62,754 nt of DNA from a virus, in IMG/VR virus record IMGVR_UViG_3300020472_000024, positions 1 through 62,754 of that record; one strand, given 5' to 3'. This document shows positions 30,174 to 39,047 of this stretch, one piece after another; the first letter of the stretch is position 1; every line of letters begins with the position of its first letter. A program made the translations under genes and the position numbers. The notes under the pieces were generated by a model. It was given only the letters and a program-made list of their open reading frames with translations, was not told where the DNA came from and did not search any database.

Positions 30174-32483
30174 TTATATTGTACACGAGTCACAATTCTC
30201 GTCTTCCTCTTTTTGTTCGGGTTGTTTTGTTTCATCTATCCAACCAATGTCGTGTACTGGTTCGTCAATATCTTTTTTAGCGTCATAAGTATTTTGATAA
30301 TAAGAAGTCTTCCAACCTAATCTATATGTTGTCAATAAGTCTTGTGCCATTACTGATACAGGTACTTGATTGTCTTCATAATTTTCAGGATTGTATGACC
30401 AATTACCAGATATTGCCTGGTCAAAATACTTTTGCATTACTGCAACGATATTTATATATCCTTCGTTTTCTTTCATATCCCACAATAGACTATAATTATT
30501 TTTTAATCTTTTGTAATCAGGAACAATTTGTTTCAAAGGACCTTTTTTACTTTTCTTAACACTTAAATAATCTCTAGGTGGTTCAATGCCGTTTGTAGCA
30601 TTTGAAACCACACTAGAGGATTCTGATGGCATTTGGGCCGAGAGTGTGCTATGTCGTAGGCCGTGAGTTTTAATTTCTTTCCTTAACCATTCCCAATCGT
30701 AAGTATATTGACGATTGTTAACTAGTTCATCAACTTCTTTTTTATAAGTGTCAATGGGAAGAATACCATCGGAATATTTTGTTCTATTAAAGTATTCACA
30801 TCTACCTTTTTCTTGTGAAACTTCTTTACTTGCTTTTAATAAAAAGTATTGAAATGCCTCGGTAAGTTTATCAACTTGTCTCCAAGCAAGTTTATGTTCA
30901 TACTTGTATCCTTTTTTAGCAAGATAATGTGCAAGTCCTATATAACCTACACCTAAACTTCTTCTTGCCTTTGTAGAAATTTCTGCTGCTAAAACAGGAT
31001 ACTTTTGATGATCTATAATTTCATCTAAAGACCTTACTGCTAAATCACATAAGTTTTCTAACTCGTCCCTCTTGTCTATTAACCCCACATTGATAGCAGA
31101 TAAAATACATAAAGCGATTTCACCTTCGCCATCAATGTGTTGTATGGGTTCTGTTGGGAGGGTAATTTCTTGGCATAAATTTGACATTGTTATTCTGTCT
31201 TTAAAAGAGGAGTGTGTATTACAATGATCTATATTCATAATGTAAATACGACCTGTTTCTGCTCTTTCTTTTAATATGTCAAAGAATAAATCTTGTGCTG
31301 ATACTTTCTTTTTAGATATAGATAATTTTCTTTCTGCCTTTTCGTATAGTTCATCAAATTGTGGTGTACCCCACGCCTCATATAATTCAGGTACTTCGTG
31401 TGGTGAAAATAAAGTTATATCTTCTTCATTAATAAATCTTTCGTAAAATAATTTAGATAGTTGTATAGAGTAATCTAATTTTCTAACTCTATTATCTTCA
31501 GTACCTTTATTGTTTTTTAAAACTATAATGTCTTCTATTTCTTGGTGCCAAACAGGAAAATGTACGGTAGCAGAACCACCTCTTACACCGTTTTGTGTAC
31601 AACATTTAACGGTTGATTCAAACTTTTTAAGAAACGGAATAACACCTGTGTGTTGTACTTCTCCACCTCTTATTCTACTATTGATACCTCTTATTCTACC
31701 TGCATTGATACCGATACCTGCCCTTTGAGCAACATATCTACCAATTGCCATATCACTTGAAAAGATACTTGGTAAAGTATCATCTGAATCTACTAATACA
31801 CAACTTGCATATTGTTTAATAGGTGTTCTTACACCTGCCATTACTGGTGTTGGTATGTTTATTTTAAATGATGATATTGCGTCATAGTATTTTTTAACAT
31901 ATGACATTCTTTTATTTTTAGGATACTTAGCAAATAGTGTAGCAGAAATCATCATATACATAAATTGTGGTGTTTCAAAAACTTCACCACTTGATCTATC
32001 TTGTACTAGATACTTGTCAATAACTTGTCTTAATCCTGCATAGGTAAAATCATAATCTCTATTGTGATTGATCCAACCTTCCATTCTATCAAAATCTCTT
32101 TTCTCATAATTTTCCATTATAGAAGAATCATAAACACCTTTTTCTATACCTCTTTTAATTTGATCGTATAAGTGTGGGTGATCCCAAAGTTTATCTATAA
32201 CTTGTTTTCTTAAACTATAAAGTAATAGTCTAGCAGCAACATATTGATAGTTAGGATTTTCTAAAGAAATTAAATCAGCGGCAGACTTAATTAAAATTTG
32301 TTGAATTTCATCTGTTGACATTCCATCATAAAATTGTAGACCACTTTGCATTTCTACTTGTGAAGATGATACACCTTTTATATCTTCTACGGCATACTCT
32401 ACCATATCGTGTATCTTTTCAATGTTTAAAGGTTCTTTACCTCGGTTACCTCTTTTCACTACATTAATAATCTCTTGTACCAT
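30174..32483 (-). CDS. nrdA: Ribonucleotide reductase large subunit (class Ia alpha)
   Basis: 769 aa. N-terminal ATP-cone (about residues 5-95), catalytic barrel with PTPVMAGVRTPIKQYASCVL and GRIRGINSRIRGGEVQHTG, NLCQEITLPT with the active-site Cys, and the Tyr pair near the C-terminus (LLTTYRLGWKTSYYQNTY). It ends NCDSCTI with the CxxC pair that is re-reduced by glutaredoxin or thioredoxin; a glutaredoxin gene lies at 13.7 kb. It reduces NDPs to dNDPs for phage replication. Confidence 0.95.
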   Translation of the reverse strand: MVQEIINVVKRGNRGKEPLNIEKIHDMVEYAVEDIKGVSSSQVEMQSGLQFYDGMSTDEIQQILIKSAADLISLENPNYQYVAARLLLYSLRKQVIDKLWDHPHLYDQIKRGIEKGVYDSSIMENYEKRDFDRMEGWINHNRDYDFTYAGLRQVIDKYLVQDRSSGEVFETPQFMYMMISATLFAKYPKNKRMSYVKKYYDAISSFKINIPTPVMAGVRTPIKQYASCVLVDSDDTLPSIFSSDMAIGRYVAQRAGIGINAGRIRGINSRIRGGEVQHTGVIPFLKKFESTVKCCTQNGVRGGSATVHFPVWHQEIEDIIVLKNNKGTEDNRVRKLDYSIQLSKLFYERFINEEDITLFSPHEVPELYEAWGTPQFDELYEKAERKLSISKKKVSAQDLFFDILKERAETGRIYIMNIDHCNTHSSFKDRITMSNLCQEITLPTEPIQHIDGEGEIALCILSAINVGLIDKRDELENLCDLAVRSLDEIIDHQKYPVLAAEISTKARRSLGVGYIGLAHYLAKKGYKYEHKLAWRQVDKLTEAFQYFLLKASKEVSQEKGRCEYFNRTKYSDGILPIDTYKKEVDELVNNRQYTYDWEWLRKEIKTHGLRHSTLSAQMPSESSSVVSNATNGIEPPRDYLSVKKSKKGPLKQIVPDYKRLKNNYSLLWDMKENEGYINIVAVMQKYFDQAISGNWSYNPENYEDNQVPVSVMAQDLLTTYRLGWKTSYYQNTYDAKKDIDEPVHDIGWIDETKQPEQKEEDENCDSCTI

Positions 32484-32492
32484 AATCCTCCG

Positions 32493-33494
32493 TTAAACCT
32501 TTTTCCAGTGAGTTAATTTAGTTAATGCCGATAATTTGTTGTAAGTATTTTTACTTATAATATCTTCAACTTCAGAAATACTATAACCATTCATAATCAT
32601 ATCGTTTACATCTTTTAGTTGTATGTCTTCTGGCCATACAACAATATTAAAATTCTTTTCAATCACTTTATACATTCTGTCAACGATTTCTTTATTCCGA
32701 GGTTCGTTATCAAATATGTATAAAACTTTTTCGTTTGGTATTTTATTATTTAAAAATAAATCTGCACCAGCGGCAGCAAGACAATTATCAATAAATAAAC
32801 TATCAATCGGACCTTCAACGATTTTAACCTCTTTTGTAAAGTTAATTCGTTCCAGACCATATATTTTTTGTTTGTTCTCATCTAATTTGATCGTTAGATA
32901 TTTTGGTTGTTCATTGCCGAAAGCACGACCTTGAAAAGCAAACAATTTTCCACTTGTATCAAAAAACGGTATAATAAGTCTAGGATGATCTTTAATAACT
33001 TTGTAAGTTTTAGGTTTTACTTTGTTAACTAAAGTCATAAACTTATTACATAGATATAGAATATCAAAATACTTTTTAGGTATCTTTCTTTTAATACAAT
33101 ATAATCTAGCAGGATGATCTTCAGGTAAATCAGATATAGATTTTAGATCATCTAGTATTGTCTGATCTTTAAACTTCGTTGGTTTAAAATCAAACTTTGG
33201 CGTTGGTGTCGCAGGTGCCGAACCCTTGTAGCGTTCTAAAATATATTCTGAATATAAAGTAGGGTCTACAAATTTTAAAAAATTGGCGAAATTCTGTCCT
33301 TGTCCACAATTATGACATTTAAAGAACATATCATTTTTTACTCTATAAAGATATGCTCTCGCTTTTGTTTTTGATTTCTTCGAATCACCACAATGCGGAC
33401 ATCTGAAATTAAATAGATAATCAGTTTTCTTTTTAAACTGCGTTAATCTACCAGACAGATCATTAATAAATTTTAGATCAATATAACTTGACAT
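32493..33494 (-). CDS. 61: gp61-like DNA primase
   Basis: 333 aa from MSSYIDLKFINDLSGRL, close to T4 gp61 (342 aa). FRCPHCGDSKKSKTKARAYL and FFKCHNCG form the N-terminal zinc ribbon. EVKIVEGPIDSLFIDNCLAA is the TOPRIM start with its catalytic Glu, and KVLYIFDNEPRN and KDVNDMIM the remaining acidic motifs. It synthesises RNA primers with gp41 helicase. A GTG four codons upstream lies within the -10 box of P9, so the ATG is chosen. Confidence 0.9.
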   Translation of the reverse strand: MSSYIDLKFINDLSGRLTQFKKKTDYLFNFRCPHCGDSKKSKTKARAYLYRVKNDMFFKCHNCGQGQNFANFLKFVDPTLYSEYILERYKGSAPATPTPKFDFKPTKFKDQTILDDLKSISDLPEDHPARLYCIKRKIPKKYFDILYLCNKFMTLVNKVKPKTYKVIKDHPRLIIPFFDTSGKLFAFQGRAFGNEQPKYLTIKLDENKQKIYGLERINFTKEVKIVEGPIDSLFIDNCLAAAGADLFLNNKIPNEKVLYIFDNEPRNKEIVDRMYKVIEKNFNIVVWPEDIQLKDVNDMIMNGYSISEVEDIISKNTYNKLSALTKLTHWKKV

Positions 33495-33504
33495 AGCAGT
33501 ATTC

Positions 33505-33533
33505 ACTATACTACATTTGTGTTAAAAAGTCAA
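33505..33533 (-). promoter_or_regulatory. Sigma70-like early promoter P9 for primase/nrdAB
   Basis: CGCTTGACT with -35 at 33528-33533, 17 nt spacer, TATAGT at 33505-33510, then 10 nt to the primase ATG at 33494; a leader of about 4 nt is expected. Confidence 0.85.
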
Positions 33534-33560
33534 GCGTAATCTGAACCGACTTTTTAAGTC

Positions 33561-33624
33561 AAAAAATCACCGCCGATCTTCCACGCACCTAAAAAGTTAG
33601 GTTTGCGTCTAGTTTTTCGGAGGT
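33561..33624 (-). terminator. Candidate terminator at the end of the curli/cyclase operon
   Basis: Directly after the TAG of the 145-aa protein, an outer stem ACCTCCGA/TCGGCGGT (33617-33624 with 33569-33576, one mismatch) encloses ACGC-ACCTAA/TTAGGT-GCGT. Three nt later a T6 run (33561-33566) follows on the minus strand. Hairpin plus T-run fits rho-independent termination. Confidence 0.65.
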
Positions 33625-34062
33625 CTAACTGATACCAGTTCCTGACATCATTTGCATTATAAACTTGAAGTTTTTAGATAAAATCCAACCTATAGCAATA
33701 AATCCACCTAGGATAATCCATCTGTATTTTTCTAGGACTCCTACTCTTCCACCTATATCATTTCGTAATGCTTTAATTTCAACTAATAATCTCTTTTCAA
33801 CTTGATCCATTTCTCTTTGTAGGTCTCTAAAAATTTCGTCTATTTCACTATCTCTATCTTTAATTTTTCTAAAGATAATGTCGTCAACTTGTTCTTGTCT
33901 TTGGATTTTTTCTTCGTGTACTGCTAACATTGACTTAATAGATGTGGATACATCTGTTAGTTTGTCTATTGCTGTGTCTAAACGACCTTGAATAGAATTA
34001 ACATTTTCTATTTCTTGTTTTAAGGTTGCTAGTTCAACTCTTATGTCTGTATTATCTGCCAT
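33625..34062 (-). CDS. Coiled-coil protein with C-terminal membrane anchor
   Basis: 145 aa. A long coiled coil (about residues 8-108, e.g. MDQVEKRLLVEIKALRNDIG) ends in one membrane segment (YRWIILGGFIAIGWILS). Layout resembles XhlA/hemolysin-type or marine T4-like conserved proteins. Last gene of the operon that contains the cyclase. Could oligomerise at the membrane. Confidence 0.6.
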   Translation of the reverse strand: MADNTDIRVELATLKQEIENVNSIQGRLDTAIDKLTDVSTSIKSMLAVHEEKIQRQEQVDDIIFRKIKDRDSEIDEIFRDLQREMDQVEKRLLVEIKALRNDIGGRVGVLEKYRWIILGGFIAIGWILSKNFKFIMQMMSGTGIS

Positions 34063-34154
34063 TAAAATTCTCTCTCAATCCAACTATATATTGACCAGTT
34101 GTACCATAATAAAAGTCCTGATATTAGTATAAGATTAATTGTTCCGTAGTCCAT
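34062..34154 (-). CDS. 30-aa membrane peptide
   Basis: MDYGTINLILISGLLLWYNW forms one hydrophobic segment with a short amphipathic end (IERE). Starts just after the cyclase stop and overlaps the next ATG (TAATG). Very short; plausible but unproven. Confidence 0.4.
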   Translation of the reverse strand: MDYGTINLILISGLLLWYNWSIYSWIEREF

Positions 34155-34157
34155 AAG

Positions 34158-35798
34158 TTATTTCTCTATCGTGTAAATGGTTACCTTGTTTGATTTACCC
34201 TTTACGGTTACCTCGTCTAATTTTTTGAAATTGTATAATGTAGATATATCTTTGTATGTGTCTTCTCCGACAACTAGTGTGGCGTCATAGTTTTTAGAAA
34301 CTCCCTCTAATCTACTTGCCAAGTTCACAGAATCACCGATAACAGAATAATCAAATCTTTGTTGACTACCCATATTACCTACAATACACTTTCCTGTATT
34401 GATTCCTATACCTATATTTATGACATTGTTATCTCCAAACCCATTCATATTATTTAAATATTTTAATTTATCTATCATTTCAAGTGCCGAAGTTATTGCT
34501 AACTCTTTGTGTTTCGGTGTGTCAATAGGTGCATTCCAAAATGCCATTATACAATCGCCCATATACTTATCAATTGTACCACTATTTCTCATAATAATAT
34601 CTGTCATAGGTGTTAAAAATCTATTAATAACTTTTGTTAATTCTGCAGGATTACTTTTATATTTTTCTGACAATGGTGTAAACCCTCTTATATCACAGAA
34701 TAAAAATGTTAGTTCTTTTGTTTCACCACCTAGTTTTAACAAGTCAGGATTCTGTTGTAGTTTCTTAACCATTTTAGGTTCAAGGTAATGTTCAAATTGT
34801 TTTTTAATTTGTAGTTTTAATCTATTCTCTCTTGCAAAGTTATTATATATTAAATGTGTCCATACAATAGTCATTGCAATTGCAATATAAGACCAGTCTG
34901 TAATTATCATTTTACTATGCCATAGATAAACAGAACCTATAGCAATATCAGCATATGCACCAAATAGTAATACTGCTGACCATAGTAAACCTACTCTAGG
35001 TATAATCAATACAAATGCAAGTAGACCTAATATAAATCCTATCCATTCTAATGTAGGCAACCAATCAGGTCTTTGAATAAACTTACCTGACAATAAAGTT
35101 TCAGTTGACATTGCCATTATATCGTGTGGATTTTTTAAACCGTTAGGTGTTAATACAAATGTTGAACCTGAAAATGTAGCACCTATGAATACAATTTTAC
35201 CTTTTACAGATGACCAATCTTTATCTGCGTGATCTATTCTAGGTATTTGATGTCTAAAATCTATCCATATATTATCTTGTTTAGGTATTTTAAATTTGAT
35301 AATCTTCAGTATTGTTTCAGGTACAGAATTTTCTAAAGGTAATTTTCTAATAGTACCATCTACATCTACTGGAACAAGAACATCACCTACACCTAATACT
35401 TTTCTTTTTATACTTTGTAGATTTTTTGCGTCTTTAGTTTCTGTTAAGATAACAGGATACTTTGAGATCATTTTCAAAAACATTTCATCACCACCTAATC
35501 TATCTTTATGTACAAAAACTACATTTAAGAAAACTAAAGCGGCACCATTTTGATATGCTTTAATAACAGCACGACCTAATTGATCTCTCTTCCACGGCCA
35601 TTGACCATATTTGTTTAGTGAATTATCTGATATGTCTATTAAGACTAGACTTTTTGATTTATAATTATTGCCAAACTTTTGATATAAGTCAAAGGTTTTT
35701 AATTGTAGGGTCTGTAAAGGTATTGGATTATATACTTTTAACGCCAATAATATAATCACACTTACCACTACTGCCCACGTGGAAGTAAACTTGTTCAT
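34158..35798 (-). CDS. CHASE2-domain class III adenylate/guanylate cyclase
   Basis: 546 aa. Membrane segment at about residues 7-23, extracytoplasmic CHASE2 sensor (about 30-245; SLVLIDISDNSLNKYGQWPW is typical), three membrane segments (about 250-325), then a class III cyclase domain. Metal Asps are present in LTFLFCDIRGFTPLSEKY and KYMGDCIMAF; GKCIVGNMGSQQRFDYSVIG and SVNLASRLEG include the transition-state Asn and Arg. It appears catalytically intact and should make cAMP (or cGMP) in response to a periplasmic signal. It sits downstream of the curli-like genes. A signalling cyclase in a T4-like phage is unusual. Confidence 0.9.
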   Translation of the reverse strand: MNKFTSTWAVVVSVIILLALKVYNPIPLQTLQLKTFDLYQKFGNNYKSKSLVLIDISDNSLNKYGQWPWKRDQLGRAVIKAYQNGAALVFLNVVFVHKDRLGGDEMFLKMISKYPVILTETKDAKNLQSIKRKVLGVGDVLVPVDVDGTIRKLPLENSVPETILKIIKFKIPKQDNIWIDFRHQIPRIDHADKDWSSVKGKIVFIGATFSGSTFVLTPNGLKNPHDIMAMSTETLLSGKFIQRPDWLPTLEWIGFILGLLAFVLIIPRVGLLWSAVLLFGAYADIAIGSVYLWHSKMIITDWSYIAIAMTIVWTHLIYNNFARENRLKLQIKKQFEHYLEPKMVKKLQQNPDLLKLGGETKELTFLFCDIRGFTPLSEKYKSNPAELTKVINRFLTPMTDIIMRNSGTIDKYMGDCIMAFWNAPIDTPKHKELAITSALEMIDKLKYLNNMNGFGDNNVINIGIGINTGKCIVGNMGSQQRFDYSVIGDSVNLASRLEGVSKNYDATLVVGEDTYKDISTLYNFKKLDEVTVKGKSNKVTIYTIEK

Positions 35799-35806
35799 AA
35801 GACTAT

Positions 35807-37957
35807 TTAGTCTGTCTGTATTATAGTGATATTGTTTTGACTTTCACTACTACCTACATCAAGGTGTTGTGCCTCTTTGTCTTGTAATATTTGTATGTCT
35901 GCTTCGTTTGCTGTTTCAGTTTTAACATATGATCTATGATTATCATTGTATCTATTAATTATAGTGTAATCACCTGAAGTTGAGGCAGTTGCGTCATAAT
36001 CATTATTTAATGTAGAGTATCTACCAGTTCTAGTTTCTGAAGATGAACCTGTAAGTTCATTTGTTGTAGTAATAGTTTGTGTAATTTCTCCAGTAGCGTA
36101 ATTTAATTCTTCACCACTAGCAGTTATTTCTGTTTCAGCAGCAGAATTATCTACCCATTCAGTACCACAAGATGAGTTTGCTTTATCCCAATAGTATCCA
36201 TAGTATTCACAATCCCATTGATTATCTACATCTGCTAACCATTGTTCTAGTTCAGCGTCTATATCGTAATCATCTTCGTAAGCATATTCATCTTCCCAAC
36301 TATCTTCCGCTTGTTCTTCTTCCCAACCTGCATACCACCAGTCATTTACTTTTGTCCAATAGATATCCCAATCGTCCCAAGTCCATTCTGAAATATACTT
36401 GTCTTTTAAATCTTTTATCTTCCAAGGTTTAGGTTGATCGGCACACATTTCCCAATCAGGATATGTTCCACACCAACCATAATATTTACCAAATAATTTT
36501 TTTGCTTCTTTAGTCCAAGAATCATAAGTTACTTTTAACTTCCAGTCATCTGCGTACCATTCATTTACCCAATCTAAATATTCCTGATTACACCAAGATA
36601 AATCATAACCATTATATTCACAATAGTTAGCAACCGTTAGTTCAGGTGGACCACCGTTATTATTATATTCTGCATTACTATAATAAGCGTCATCCATTGC
36701 AAAGTCTTCCCAAGTATAACCTGTCATACCTGCTTCTGTTTCATCTTTTGTTTCTTCAACTACGTCAACTGATTCTGTTTCTACATTCCAAGATGATAGA
36801 CCATACTTCTCTAGTGTTTCATTATATGCCTCATCATAAGCATCCCAATCAACTTCATCCCAATTTACTTCATCCCAATTAATAGTATCCCAAGTACAAT
36901 CTGAACAACCGATGGCGTCAAAGTATGCTTGATCCATTTCTGCATACATACTCTTTGCGTCATCCCAATCCATTTTCTTTTCACCATCAGCATCCCATAC
37001 TGATATTTCATTATTTTCATCTATAATATCCCACTCTTTTAAATCATCTTCCCATTGATCGTAATAAGAAGTATCAACTTCTGTTTCTACCGTTGCGTCT
37101 AAACCTTTTTCTTCTTTAGATTCTGTTTCAATCATTGAATCTGCTTCACTAACTGACATATCAGTAGCAACAATTGTATTATTATCTTCTACAACTGATA
37201 CATCTTCATTAATTAATGCCTCTTCCATATCTTGTGCCTTAGATTCTTCTTTAGACATTTCAGATTTTTTATCTATATCACCGAAAGATTTTGATGTATC
37301 TTCTTTAATTTCTTTTTCAAAATCTTCTAGTTCTATAATGTCTGATTTATTTGTTTCAATTTTAGGAGGTGTAGGTGTTAAATCGTTTGATGTAACTGAA
37401 ACTGAATTATAAACATTTGTAATTGTTTGAGAACCTGCTTCTGTTGATACCGTTACCTGTCCTACTGCACCATCACTATCTGGTAATAAAGTTATTGTTG
37501 CAACACCTGAAGTTTCTACCGTTGCTGAGAAAGCAGTACCTTGTACCGTTACCGTGGCAAATCCAGCATTAATATTTACCTCACCACCTAAATTAGATAC
37601 TGAACCTGATTCATAGGTAAAAGAACCTACATTAACGGTGACATTCATTGCTAATTCTATTGGTACTTTACTTGTATCAAAAGCAAATTGGTCAATTGAT
37701 TTTTCTGTATTAGGTCCCATTGTAAACTTTGTGCCATCTACATAACTTAATATCATACCACCATCTTCACCAGTTTGAAGAAAGTCTTTCATCTGCAACT
37801 CATAACCCATTATAACTTTTTCTGTTTGACCATCTCTTTCGTTATAAGTTGACCCCATTTGACCTGTAATTTCGCCAACTTTAGGACCTGTGATTTGAGA
37901 AAAAACACTAGTACAGAAAAGTACCAGAAATGATACTATGAAATAAAGACTTCTCAT
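35807..37957 (-). CDS. Secreted FecR-domain protein with long Trp/Asp-rich tail
   Basis: 716 aa. Signal MRSLYFIVSFLVLFCTSVFS, then a FecR domain (about residues 30-190): LQTGEDGGMILSYVDGTKFT and VNINAGFATVTVQGTAFSAT are its hallmark strands. An acidic Lys/Glu segment follows. A low-complexity region (about 330-600) repeats DxxNWDEV/WD/WA units and has scattered cysteines. FecR domains usually sense and signal across envelopes; here it precedes the cyclase and follows the curlin-like gene. It may be an adhesin, fibre component or sensor. Confidence 0.75.
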   Translation of the reverse strand: MRSLYFIVSFLVLFCTSVFSQITGPKVGEITGQMGSTYNERDGQTEKVIMGYELQMKDFLQTGEDGGMILSYVDGTKFTMGPNTEKSIDQFAFDTSKVPIELAMNVTVNVGSFTYESGSVSNLGGEVNINAGFATVTVQGTAFSATVETSGVATITLLPDSDGAVGQVTVSTEAGSQTITNVYNSVSVTSNDLTPTPPKIETNKSDIIELEDFEKEIKEDTSKSFGDIDKKSEMSKEESKAQDMEEALINEDVSVVEDNNTIVATDMSVSEADSMIETESKEEKGLDATVETEVDTSYYDQWEDDLKEWDIIDENNEISVWDADGEKKMDWDDAKSMYAEMDQAYFDAIGCSDCTWDTINWDEVNWDEVDWDAYDEAYNETLEKYGLSSWNVETESVDVVEETKDETEAGMTGYTWEDFAMDDAYYSNAEYNNNGGPPELTVANYCEYNGYDLSWCNQEYLDWVNEWYADDWKLKVTYDSWTKEAKKLFGKYYGWCGTYPDWEMCADQPKPWKIKDLKDKYISEWTWDDWDIYWTKVNDWWYAGWEEEQAEDSWEDEYAYEDDYDIDAELEQWLADVDNQWDCEYYGYYWDKANSSCGTEWVDNSAAETEITASGEELNYATGEITQTITTTNELTGSSSETRTGRYSTLNNDYDATASTSGDYTIINRYNDNHRSYVKTETANEADIQILQDKEAQHLDVGSSESQNNITIIQTD

Positions 37958-37958
37958 T

Positions 37959-39047
37959 TTAACAACCTGAATTAGTTAACTGAACGGTTGTGTCTGCTGT
38001 TTGATCGTTTCTATTAAATGAATATGTGCAAGTATCAGAACCATCTTGGTCAACTAATAATGTATAATCATAAATTGAATCACCATTGACCGTTAGATGA
38101 GCAGTATTTGAACCGTTTAATTGTATTAACTCTACAATTGCACCACTTGTGTACAAGTAAACTTGAGCATTATTATTTCCACCATTTCCATAATATCTTA
38201 ATGTGTTACTATTACCACTTGTAACCGTTTTCATATAATTATTATCACCATACTGAACCATTCTTACGTGTGATCCAACTGCGTCTGGATGAACATCTAA
38301 AATATTTGAATCACCTATGACATCGTGGACTTGATAATTGTCAGCACCGTGGCTGGACATATGTACTTGATTTGAAGAACCAATTATATAAACATCTATT
38401 GTAGCACCTTCATCACCAGTTGTATCTGCAAATTGACCGTGACCTTCTACATTAGGACCAATCATCACATTTGCTTTACTAGCACCTACCATACCACTTG
38501 AATTAGTATTACCATAAAACTCTACATCATTTGAATTACCTGACATAAGAACATATAAGAAGTGTGAATCACCTCTAACATATGCCCAAAAATCATTTGA
38601 GTCTCCTCTTATATCTAAATCTATATGAGTATCTTGTATGTCATCACTTGTATGACCACTAATATCTACTATGTTTGAAGAACCTGTAACATCTATATCG
38701 TAATAATGACCATCAGCGTCTGTATCGCCTAAATCTAATCTTAATTTATTTGAATTACCTGTAGCAGTATAATCAAAGGTCATATTAGAACCTTTAAATT
38801 TCATATCGCCAGAGTCATCTGTTTCGTTTGAGTTACCTATTTGTTTAACTATGATAGTTAAATTGGGACCATCAATTACGAAAGGTGCTGATGTAGATAT
38901 ACCAAACTTATTTGTAGCACCGTCTTGTTTTATATAGACGGATCCTAATTTGTTTTGATTGTCTTGTTGGATATAAACGGAGTTACCAGCGAAAGTATTA
39001 CTTAATGTCGCTAGAAGAATCACTATCGCTATCATTATCTGTTTCAT
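37959..39047 (-). CDS. Curlin-repeat (CsgA/B-like) secreted protein
   Basis: 362 aa from MKQIMIAIVILLATLSNTFA, a signal peptide. N-terminal curlin-type units (YIQQDNQNKLGS, YIKQDGATNKFG), then about ten spaced GNSN/GSSN/GDSN turns with beta-strand flanks, as in curlin Q-x-G-x-x-N repeats; C-terminal cysteines are at STC-type positions (DTCTYSFN, NSGC). Such proteins polymerise into extracellular amyloid. The ATG at 39047 has AGGAGG 9 nt upstream. Partner secretion genes csgG and csgF lie immediately upstream. Much larger than E. coli CsgA (151 aa). Confidence 0.8.
   Translation of the reverse strand: MKQIMIAIVILLATLSNTFAGNSVYIQQDNQNKLGSVYIKQDGATNKFGISTSAPFVIDGPNLTIIVKQIGNSNETDDSGDMKFKGSNMTFDYTATGNSNKLRLDLGDTDADGHYYDIDVTGSSNIVDISGHTSDDIQDTHIDLDIRGDSNDFWAYVRGDSHFLYVLMSGNSNDVEFYGNTNSSGMVGASKANVMIGPNVEGHGQFADTTGDEGATIDVYIIGSSNQVHMSSHGADNYQVHDVIGDSNILDVHPDAVGSHVRMVQYGDNNYMKTVTSGNSNTLRYYGNGGNNNAQVYLYTSGAIVELIQLNGSNTAHLTVNGDSIYDYTLLVDQDGSDTCTYSFNRNDQTADTTVQLTNSGC

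Noticed and set aside
30449-30456. TATAAATA within nrdA
   Set aside because: Deep in coding sequence and about 275 nt from the next start; best seen as chance.
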